A stretch of 64,000 nt of DNA, taken from Astropecten irregularis. Its lineage: Eukaryota; Echinodermata; Asteroidea; Paxillosida; Astropectinidae. The position numbers and the translations under genes were made by a program. How positions within the stretch are numbered: position 1 is the stretch's first letter; each line of letters starts with the position of its first letter. Below the pieces are notes generated by a model, which saw nothing but the letters and a program-made list of their open reading frames with translations, was not told the DNA's origin and searched no databases. Positions 55,651 through 64,000 of the stretch are shown here, one piece after another. Where the stretch lies: positions 23,002,001 through 23,066,000 of the forward strand of contig OZ020244.1 in assembly GCA_963971285.1 (NCBI GenBank), read 5' to 3'.

Positions 55651-57379
55651 AGATGCGAGGATGTAAACGTCCGGCTCGATCTCTTATTACGCTAAGCAAT
55701 GATATTTGAATGAAATATTGTTGGACGAACAAAATGCAACTGATTCTGAAATAAACTCCTTTTTCTGTTCACATATCTATAAAATGAGATGATAAGATTT
55801 TGAATAATGAAGAGAAAATCATCGTTCATGGTGTATCACTAGAATTTTGTCATTCCAGGAAATTAAGCTAGGATCTGAAAAGATCCAGTAGTTTTATCTG
55901 GTTGTCGCAGGTAGTGCATGTTCTGTTTAGATATCATAGGAGATATCACAATGGCCAGAACAGGGTTAAAAAGAAACGAATGAATTAACCAGTGGTTCTT
56001 TTCGGAACCTTATCTATGCCCGAAGGAGAAATTCACACTTTGTTTGCATTAGTATACCAATTTCACTTTGGCAGTTAGAGTCTTGCCACGCAATGCGCCT
56101 TATAGGACTATGTCACACCTGGCAAATACAGGCGACCGGTTCTAGGCAATCTCCAAGAAGAAATAACGTTCATCTTTAATACTAGATCTTTGTATGATTC
56201 TAGAGAGGATAATAACAAACTGCCGAGAAAATGGCTCCTATGCTACCGAAACTTAATTGCCTGCTGTATATGTGGTGTTGTTGGTTGCCTCTAAAGTTGC
56301 CTGTAAAATTGCTTGGTGTGTCGTGGCCTTTATGCGTTGAAAAAGAAAACCCAACTAAAATCGAATGTGCTGAGGTTTCTATACAAGCCTGAATGGGTCA
56401 CCAATGGCTTTCCACTTTGGCAAGTAATTTGTCAAGTTGAAGTGAGGCCCTATGCATGAATTCACAAAGATACTGAAATATATTTTGATGTTTGGTTGAT
56501 GCCGCTGTTCACCCCAAGGCATTATCAGTCCCTATAACTATGTCCTAATCTGGTATTTCAGCCTGTCAGTTTTTCACTATTTTGTCAAGAATGGTCACTG
56601 AGGCAACAAACAAATAATTATCGATGCGTTACAGTACAGACCCGTACGCATGCGCATAGCCGTGTGTACCGCCCAAGATTCGTAATATCCATTGTATTTA
56701 AAGATCGAAATTATTATAGATTTTACAAAAAAAAATGTTTCAGATTGAAATGAGACAATGACAAGGTAGGCCCATAAGCATGCCTTGCAAATCTTTAAAG
56801 AATTATCATAGAATAGTATTATTTAAGCTGCAATGAAACGGAATAAAATATACTGAAATACGTGTTGGTCTGTGCCATTCTAAATTGTCAAGTGCGCCTC
56901 ATGGTTGTGGATTCAGAGTTGAGCTATCGCTATCGTGATGCGTGTACACGGCAAGGCCTCTCAGCAATGCTGCCTTTGGAGTCGGTAGACCTTACAGACT
57001 GGACTGTAAATATATACAGGGAAGATTACATCATCTAAGGGCACGGCTTTGCGTTCTTACAACATGGTATTATATTCAAGCCTTTGTATTAAATTATACA
57101 CTCGTTATCATCACGATCATATTCAGGTCCTTTCAATTCATACATTAAATTTCGTGTTTGGTATAAATTAACCAGCGAAGATACATGATATGCGACTAAA
57201 ATTGGAGGTAACTTAAGGTATAGGGGATCGTGGAATAATAATTCTTGAGTTTATATACCAGTGTGTCCCTTGATTAAGTTATTCACACTTAGCATACATC
57301 ACTACATTTATACCTCTATGTACAATTAGAATTCCATACTTGTCTTGCTGTCGAAAATGATGGCTGTACAATATACCTC
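55651..57379. other. AT-rich unique sequence
   Basis: No gene or repeat supported. Confidence 0.5.
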
Positions 57380-57510
57380 AAAGGAAACTGACTGGATTCA
57401 TTTTAAGTCTTTGAAAAGTGAACAAAGAAAAATTGACTGGGGTGAGATTCGAACCCACAACCTCCTGCTTACTAGTGCAGATGCGACACCATCGCATTTC
57501 AACTATTGTT
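57380..57510 (-). mobile_element. tRNA-derived SINE fragment
   Basis: The minus-strand B-box region GGGTTCGAATCTCACCCC is followed by AGTCAATTTTTC and the tail CTTTGTTCACTTTTCAAAG, the same tail type as at 60733. The 5' tRNA-like part is degraded. Confidence 0.58.
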
Positions 57511-57513
57511 GTG

Positions 57514-57729
57514 CAAACTACTTCTTGATAGCCTTGCTTCATAATTATTGTCTTTATTCATTCATGCGTGAAGTATGTAGGCCTATCATAATGAATGGTA
57601 TCAAATGAAAGCTAAGGAACTAAGTTTTTCAAATATTATATGTCAATTATTATTCAAAAGTGAAATTTAAGTATGGTTAAACATTGATAAATTTCAGTTT
57701 CGTTATTTTTTTTCTGGGACACCCTGTGC
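57514..57729. repeat. Single arm of the 34-kb fold-back repeat
   Basis: Matches the right arm at 34345-34505 (GATAGCCTTGCTTCA, GTGAAGTATG, GGTATCAAATGAAAGCT, TTATTCAAAAGTGAAAT) and ends in TCTGGGACACCCTGTG. It directly follows a tRNA-derived SINE fragment. Confidence 0.72.
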
Positions 57730-58395
57730 ACACCATGTTATGATACCGACATTATAGCTATAGGCTATCTTAAACCAATTCACCAAAACAACAGGTTGAA
57801 CACTGACATCAGACATCATCAAAATTCTTATGTCAATGATGCCGGCAAAATATGAAAATGCAGTTATGGAAACAACAGAAATCCTTCGTTATGTTATGGA
57901 ATATGAATTTACAACAAACAAACAAACTATAGGCCTACGTTAAACTGATAGGATGTTCAGATCTGTCACTGAGCCCTGCGGAGGGTAAAGCTATACCTCA
58001 AAGGATGTGTTTGGAAGTGAAATTGCCATGGAGATGATTTTGGGGAAGACGACTCCCTTGCCGTTGACTATATACACGCCAACTATACACCCTCATTGCC
58101 TACAGGACTATTGTCGTGTATACATTGTAACTGCACACTGTCTTAGAACACAAGGGAGATATGGGTTGGAATGGAGAGGGAAGGAGATGACAAAATAATC
58201 AGTGATAAACATCAAGTGTTTCGAAAAGACATCGGGCATTGTAGCATTCCCGTGGGTGGGGAGTAGGGATACGAGTATGTACGATGAGTGTTTCATTGAG
58301 GTGAATCCCACGAGAAGAGTGGAAGGGAAGAGATAGTGACGAGGAAAAGAAACAATTAAGCAACTTGTTGGAGAAAAAAACACCGTGGAACTAAC

Positions 58396-58457
58396 CTGAG
58401 AGCAGCGTGCACCACCGAGGCCCACACGCCGTGCGTCGGCGCGGATTCCCCCGTAGG
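58396..58457 (-). CDS. Candidate 62-nt internal exon, minus strand
   Basis: On the minus strand a pyrimidine tract and TGTGCAG precede a GC-rich 62-base segment, which ends in CAG followed by GTTAGT. That is acceptor, open frame and donor in the right order. One frame reads through without a stop and includes IRADARRVGLGGARC. The protein is not recognised and no flanking exon is identifiable. The composition contrast with the AT-rich surroundings is the main support. Confidence 0.22.
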
Positions 58458-58998
58458 CTGCACATGCCCAAAAAGGAAAAAAAAGTGATGTTTTTTCTTT
58501 CGGGAAAATTTCTTGGGATGTAAAAACTTGTTCGAACTGAGCATGTGGGATATCATTTGAATCGACAAACATCTAAATGGAGTTTACTTCAAATATCCGG
58601 CCTTAGAATGGCTTTTGTATTCGCTAAAAAAAAATCCGAAAGAAGAAGTGTTGATGCTGGAGATTGTGGCCGGCCAAGCAGAGGGGTGATCCGTTTTAAA
58701 GTAGATGACAATCTTAGCATAACACACTTAAGAGGAAAAGAAACACTGCAGGGTATGACAGTGAGGGAGGACGAAGGATACACAAGTCCTATATGTCCCT
58801 TTGAATGTAGCCGAGTTCTTTTTTTATCTGTGCGAATAAACTTGACTGATAACCGATATATTTTGCAGTTGCGGAGGAATGCTATGTGGGTTAAACTATT
58901 AATAACCTCTTGCTGTTCTATCTCTTCAGTCAGACGCGATGAGACTGAATTGACAAAAGAAAGGAACAAAGATGAAATTAACAGAAATATGAAATGTT

Positions 58999-59050
58999 TT
59001 ATACATTTCAGGTCGTTATTTTGACTGATGAGCAGTTTGCAGCAGTTTAA
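58999..59050. mobile_element. K-family tail fragment
   Basis: ACATTTCAGGTCGTTATTTT and GATGAGCAGTTTGCAGCAG match the tail of the 32239 and 40130 copies. The head is absent. Confidence 0.4.
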
Positions 59051-59159
59051 TACTTATTAATCATAAATATTTATTACACAATACTTGTTTTCCTTTTTCG
59101 AAACCATCGCAGAACGCTAAAGATAAGAAATTTTTCGTTGTAAAGATTTAATATCTTTA

Positions 59160-59522
59160 TTAGGTTACAGGATTGGTAACTTACCCAAACAGAAATGTTC
59201 ACAGATTTACATATAACTTTCAGGAAATGAAGATGGCGCTGGCAGAAACATACCGTTAAAATAATTCCACCTGAAATGGTGTTTTTATCCGAAAATGATT
59301 AGTAAAACAAAGACCCAAAACAGTTTTGATCTCGGGGTAAGATCAAAACCATTCTTTATGTTTTATAAGAAATGTTTGAGTCGGGTTTTTGCTATTTTCT
59401 CGTGACTCAAATGTCCGATTGAGCTCAAATTTTCACAGATGTGTTATTTTATGTACATGTTGGATTAGACAAAGTGTGGGTTATATCCTGTGACCATTAC
59501 CAATTATGTATTATACATTTAC
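59160..59522. mobile_element. TTAA element, omega-alpha, both TTAA mutated
   Basis: The left end is AGGTTACAGGATTGGTAAC and the right end is TGTATTATACATTTAC. The interior is full length, with centre GATCTCGGGGTAAGATC and the alpha arm. Confidence 0.82.
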
Positions 59523-59715
59523 AACAAAAATCAAAGATATTAAGTACAAAACACACAGGACAAAAATGACGTCACATCAAGAACATACTTTTATTGATAT
59601 CGATGTGATTTTGAAAGTCGCATTTAGCTATTTACATTTCCAAAATGTTACAACCTTACGGGAGACTTTGGAGACGCTGGTGGCAACAGACTGAAGTCTC
59701 TTTTTTGCTATCTCT

Positions 59716-59777
59716 GAGCATGCGCGCGCAATTGTGATGCGCGTTGTTGTGCGCGTGCGTGCGCGTGCGCGTGCGCT
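59716..59777. repeat. Alternating GC/GT purine-pyrimidine tract
   Basis: GCATGCGCGCGCAATTG and GTGCGCGTGCGTGCGCGTG form about 60 bases of nearly strict purine-pyrimidine alternation, the classic sequence able to adopt Z-DNA. The surroundings are AT-rich. Confidence 0.75.
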
Positions 59778-59890
59778 ATCAACTTGACGACCCAACTCCA
59801 AAGTCTCCCATTGTCTAAATTATATGACATTAGGCCTTATTCCCAAAGGGAAGACAGTGAAGTTCTGGAAATGCATTCAGGAGCAAAGCA

Positions 59891-60095
59891 CAGTGTACAT
59901 TGCCAACATTTTCTGTAACAATCTCGGTAACATGTTGCCCAGGTACCTTGTTCTGAAAATATTGTCAGTGTACACAGAGCAAAACGAGTTGGGTAACATG
60001 TCGCAGCAACATCTTGGTAACATGTTGGCCAAATGTTGCTAGTGTACACAAGGACCAAAGTCGTGTTGCCCAGGTGTGTTGCCCTGGGCAACATC
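59891..60095. repeat. GTAACATGTTGCC-family repeat, second copy
   Basis: Starts CAGTGTACATTGCC and ends GGTGTGTTGCCCTGGGC. It has four to five GGTAACATGT/TTGCC units. It directly precedes a truncated beta-omega element. Confidence 0.75.
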
Positions 60096-60097
60096 TT

Positions 60098-60405
60098 ACT
60101 TAAGAAAAAAATACAGTAGCAGTCATCTGTGAAATTTCCAGTCTCATAAGGTGCCCACTTTTGGAGAAAATAGTGAAAAACGCCCGCAGTATAAAACATC
60201 TTTTCACCATTATTTTTAATCTTTAAAAGATCAAAATCGTTTTTAGCCATTTGCTTCACTCTTTTCTGGATAAGTACAGTATTTCAGACAGAAACTAATT
60301 AATTATATGTTTCTACATACATCGCCATCTTTATACCCTGTAACGGTAAATCTGTGAAGATTTCTGTTTCGGCATGCTACCAAATAATGATACATGGTAC
60401 CTTTG
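60098..60405. mobile_element. TTAA element, beta-omega, left end lost
   Basis: Begins inside the beta arm (ATACAGTAGCAGTCATCTG) directly after the GTAACATGTTGCC-family element. It keeps the centre ATCTTTAAAAGATC and the omega arm, and ends GGTACCTTTGAG. Confidence 0.78.
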
Positions 60406-60732
60406 AGAGAAAACCACCCAAAACACGTATAGGTTGATTTCGACGACAGCAGTCGAAATTACACACAATAAGCACAAGCACAACTCACACACATATTTAA
60501 AATTCCTCATGTATTTTACACGTGGCAAATGGTATCAATCAGACTATAGAACCTATGAAAACTGTGAAACTACGGGAGGAGTCTTGGGATATATAGTGTA
60601 TGATACCTTGTATTCGTTTCTCCAATATACACACAAGCATCCACGGTCCGAGCAGCAACATTTGTCTATTGTCCAGATTTCGCTGGCTAATTAAGAGCTT
60701 AAACGTTTATAATAATCAGATAATACAAGGGA

Positions 60733-60835
60733 AGCTGACTGAATAAATTTTAACTCATTGAAAAGTAAACAAATACAAAATGACTGGAGCGAGATTCGAA
60801 CCAGCGACCCCGGAATCCTTCACCGGTACAGTCAA
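60733..60835 (-). mobile_element. tRNA-derived SINE fragment, same family
   Basis: The minus strand has GGTTCGAATCTCGCTCC followed by AGTCATTTTG and TTACTTTTCAATGAGTT. It is truncated on the tRNA side after GGTGAAGGATTCCGGGG. Confidence 0.58.
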
Positions 60836-61618
60836 TTATCTTTGAATAGTCGTTCACAGATTGTGAGTTGTCACTTAATTCCGATATGAGCTATAAAAAT
60901 TGCCATGTTTAATACAGTGAGGCAAGTCAAGCTACACATTCAGATAGGTGATTATACACGTAACACATCATTATCCATGACGTCATGATCCTGTCATCAC
61001 CATTGATGCTGAATATGTATAAGCTAGCGAAGCTAGCAAGGAAGGGGGAGGGGTTCATGTCTCTACAACTTCAGAGTTGTCACATTTCACACAAGTTTAC
61101 AGTTTCATCTTAAGCGATGCCCCCAAGGGCATTACAACATAAAATACACAGACCAGAGGTTTCCACACGCACACACAGCGGGGAGCTAGCACAACTCCCC
61201 CCGGACTGACCCGTGCTCTACGGCTCGCAACCAGATGGAGAATTTTCTCCCCGGTCTTTCGAGTATATTTTCTTCCCCTCCCCATATCACCGAAGCTCTT
61301 GCTCCGTGCGTCGCAGAAAAAAACTACCGAGGCAAACCGCGTAGCTAACCCGCGTGGCTCGCTCGATCAATCGCCGGCTTCTCAACTCCCAGGAGTGTCG
61401 GCCGGCTCGTAATCTCGAATACATATTCCACGGGTGGCTGGTCCAAAGTGTCGTAGATGGATTTTTAATGAAGGTAGGTAGCCCCACCACTCTCTTTGGT
61501 GTCCGTTCGCCTTGAGCAAGTGCCGCTGTGTAGTAGTACCGTTCAATTTCCCCGCGTGATGTGCGCTATTATAGTGTAACCCTGGCGTGACGTGGTACTG
61601 CATTGCACAGTCACACTC
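60836..61618. other. Region upstream of the 61.6-kb first-exon candidate
   Basis: AT-rich to about 61160, then GC-rich. Contains GTGACGT near 61586 and a weak TATTATAG at 61568. Possible promoter. Confidence 0.35.
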
Positions 61619-61882
61619 AGTCAGTTCACAGGGCTCCAGTCAACTTCTACTCTTCAAGGTAGTTCGGTAGATGAGAGCTGCATAGCTGGTGGCTCGTCCG
61701 TCTCTCAAGACCAACAAACAAACCTCCGTTCCCCACATTACAGCTCGACATTCTGAGGACGAACAAGCAAGCAAGTATCTGTGACAGACTCGGAGTCTCC
61801 GACTGCCTTCCCCGATACTGACTGAGCCAACTACGGGTGGAGGAGTGCGTGCTCACCCCTTCACATCACCGGCCCGGACCCG
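61619..61882 (+). other. Candidate non-coding first exon with GTAAGT donor
   Basis: A GC-rich block differs sharply from its AT-rich surroundings. TCAGT at 61617-61621 matches the initiator consensus, and CCCG|GTAAGT at 61879-61888 is a strong splice donor. The interval contains only a very short ATG frame (near 61670), so it reads best as a 5' UTR exon of a plus-strand gene whose coding exons lie beyond the donor, probably outside the window. GC-rich sequence extends upstream to about 61160 and may be promoter. Confidence 0.4.
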
Positions 61883-62475
61883 GTAAGTACAAGACAGTCC
61901 TCGTACCATATCTGATGGTCGTAATCAAGATTTCCTCTTCGCATCTTCGTTATCTCTTGCATTTTTTTGTCTTTGGGTTTTTGCATATAGTTATTTTCAG
62001 GTGGGTGCAATGCCGCACAGATTTATCAAATTCAGGCATGCTAGAAGATCTGCTAAAGAAGAAGAAGACATTTTTATCTAACTGCATAAATTTAGTCAGT
62101 TTCCTTTCACTTCACTGTTGCTATAGGCCTGCCGTAATCTAAAGGAATGAAATTATCTTTTGAATTTCCATTGAAACAATTTTAAACTAAAAGTCAATTT
62201 GTATAATCATTAAATATAATGGTCTCTATAATTATGCTGCATTGAAGTTTTCTTTAACATCAAACTAAAGGAAAATCCACAAGTGATTACTGATTTTAAA
62301 ATTGCACTTCCGATCATATCCAGAGTCCTCTTTGTTAGAATGAAGGTTATTTCAAAGTTGATGTTTCATACAATGTGGTCGTTGGAAGTGGTAAGAGATT
62401 TCAAAGACACAGTAATCTCCAAGACCTGATGGAGTTTAAAAACTTTCACTCTACAATTTATACCAACTTTGATGG
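61883..62475. other. Possible first intron
   Basis: AT-rich sequence after the GTAAGT donor. No acceptor plus coding exon is recognised before the window ends. Confidence 0.35.
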
Positions 62476-62836
62476 TCAAAAGGTACTATCATACTTTGGT
62501 AAAGTTGATAGAACAGCTGCGGTCTGTTCATAATTTTAGATTTGTCATGAAATAAAAACAAACCTTTGAAATATTCGGCTCAATTGGAAACAGTATGAAA
62601 CAACGAAAAACCGTTGCAATTGTTACGCGAAATTGTAAGTTATGGTAATTGTGAGGTTTTGAGCTCGGAGATCAAAACAGTTTTCGGTCTTTTGTTTTAC
62701 TCATTTCGGGAAAAATATAACATTTCAGGCGGAACAATTTTAACGGTAAGCTTGTACCATGTCCATCTTAAAGTTATAGGAAAATCTGTGAACATGGCTG
62801 TTTTGGTTTCCTACCAAAATATGATAGTACCTTTAA
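62476..62836. mobile_element. TTAA element, gamma-omega
   Basis: The left TTAA is mutated (TCAA), then AAGGTACTATCATAC. The gamma arm contains GATAGAACAGCTGC and GTCTGTTCATAATTT. The omega arm ends ATGATAGTACCTTTAA. It is the second gamma copy and, with 4370-4698, defines the type. Confidence 0.82.
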
Positions 62837-63177
62837 AGAAATTCAACAATATGAACATAGAAATAATTATGATGTCAAGTTAAAGAACCATATACCCCTT
62901 GAAAAATCCACAATGTCAAGTTTTATTGCACTGTCTGTCTTTTGAAGACCTTAACAACGGTTGTCACGAGTCATTTCGACCGAAGAAAAATTTAACAAAG
63001 CTTATTTCGTTTGACAGTATACAGAAAAAACATCAATCCGCAACACAGTCATGTCAGAAAGTTTTATATGCCGTGGTGTTCATGTAGCAGGAGAATTGAA
63101 CTCAAAGTTGCAAACAAAGCGAACACTGGCAAAAAGAGAGCTATTTCATATCTAGATCAAACGGTAACAAACTGAAT

Positions 63178-63531
63178 TTAAAGGTAATTTCATACTTTGG
63201 TTTTTGACAAAGAAATACAGATTCCGTATGGGCAACAATATCAAGAAAGATACAGAAACAGTCATCCGTGAAATTCCCAGTCCCATACGGTGCCCACTTT
63301 TTGAGAAAACAGTAAAAAAAAAAACTCCAACTGCACTCTTTTCACAGGATTTTTGATCTTTCGAAGATCAAAATTGTTTTTGGTCAATTGGCTTTATTAT
63401 TTTCTGGATAAGTACAGTATTTCAGACAAAACAATTTTAACAGTATGTTAGTACCACATCGCCATCTTTATACCCTCTAAGTTATTGGTAAATCTGTGAA
63501 GATTTCCGTTTCGGTATGATACTACCTTTAA
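63178..63531. mobile_element. TTAA element, beta-omega
   Basis: TTAA at both ends. It shares with the copy at 36949 the extra TTTTCACAGGATTTTTG before the centre, so these two form a sub-lineage. Centre GATCTTTCGAAGATC. Confidence 0.86.
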
Positions 63532-64000
63532 CTAGTAGAAATATTGAGATAATATGCAACCCTCGATACGAATTGCCGATGAAATAAACTTCGACACAAA
63601 AAACATAGATGCATCGATTAAAAATGATTTTGTTTTATTCAGTACTTCCGTTTGCCGCGTTTTTTTCTTCTTCTGTCATGAGACCGCGCGCATGTCGCCG
63701 GTCGACCGAGTACCAAATTGTTGCCCTTTTTCCGTAAGTAAACACAACCTGTACATATAACGCGAGCATACAGCCAGATGGTGTGAAACAGACCCAATCA
63801 ACTTACGCACACACAAAAAGCGAAGGTCAATTCTGATTGAGTTTCAACCATTCTACACCCGTTAAGTGTTTTTCTTTTTCTTTTCTTCGGAGGATTTTTT
63901 GTTATCATTTCTCGTGGTTTTTCCCCCCTTCTGATTCGTACGCCGGGAACTATACAGTACACGGAGCGTGAATCGCGGCGTAAGGCAAGGGGCAAATTGC
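63532..64000. other. Terminal stretch, no feature recognised
   Basis: Small frames only, becoming GC-richer towards the edge. Confidence 0.45.

Larger units (their letters stand above)
57730..59159. other. Mostly unique sequence around a candidate exon
   Basis: Apart from 58396-58457 and the repeat tail at 58999-59050, nothing is supported. The 126-159-codon frames at 58545-59024 are overlapping opposite-strand frames without a motif. Confidence 0.45.

Noticed and set aside
61837-62142. 101-codon plus-strand frame across the 61.88-kb donor
   Set aside because: It begins at GTG, not ATG, and runs through a strong GTAAGT splice donor, so it is not a plausible eukaryotic CDS.

Overview
This window looks like nuclear DNA of a marine invertebrate deuterostome, most likely an echinoderm. 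This is inferred from the style of the sequence: AT-rich intergenic DNA, frequent AGGCCT-containing words, many short inverted-repeat elements, tRNA-derived SINE fragments and one intronless receptor gene. No species-level marker is visible. Nothing resembles a bacterial operon, plasmid, phage or CRISPR array. Most long open frames are artefacts of simple satellites.

The only confidently coding gene is a rhodopsin-family (class A) G-protein-coupled receptor at 28884-30476 (+), 530 residues. It has an intact seven-helix core, a loop 3 of about 225 residues, and histidine at the position where amine receptors carry aspartate. A 5'-leader exon probably starts near 28199 and holds an upstream ORF whose stop overlaps the receptor start codon (ATGA). 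Weaker gene traces are a CCAAT/TATA unit with a 77-residue ORF (2595-3030), a TATA box followed by a consensus donor (43284-43375), a 62-nt exon-like segment on the minus strand (58396-58457) and a GC-rich first-exon candidate with a GTAAGT donor (61619-61882).

The rest is repeat landscape. Its main component is a superfamily of about 26 short DNA elements, mostly 340-380 bp, that begin TTAAAGG and end CCTTTAA, so they appear to have used TTAA target sites. Each is built from two half-modules joined at a central GATC palindrome. I call the modules omega (the arm shared by most copies, containing ACCATCTTCATACCCTG), alpha (containing GACTCAGATGTCCGATTG or its complement), beta (containing CAGTCCCATACGGTGCCC or its complement), gamma (containing GAACAGCTGC) and delta (containing GGGAGCATACATGATTTG). 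Observed combinations are alpha-omega, beta-omega, gamma-omega and delta-alpha, plus isolated alpha or omega halves cut at the palindrome. This mosaic organisation is the most striking thing in the window.

Other layers are: a 249-bp near-palindrome carrying two opposed hammerhead-ribozyme motifs (43692-43940); a dispersed repeat with a hammerhead-like stem (copies near 1, 19980, 32240, 40130, 54715 and 55500); three short-unit satellites (GGAAC at 1.67-2.17 kb, CCTTG at 6.8-8.3 kb, GTTNCAN at 22.5-23.3 kb); 20-bp and 44-bp tandem arrays; a 1.5-kb inverted repeat whose arms keep the same reading frame open (45.5-47.0 kb); several further terminal-inverted-repeat families; and a 5'-truncated LINE tail nested inside another element (53.66-54.07 kb). 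The receptor gene sits between these repeat-dense domains, with a 20-bp tandem array about 600 bp past its stop.
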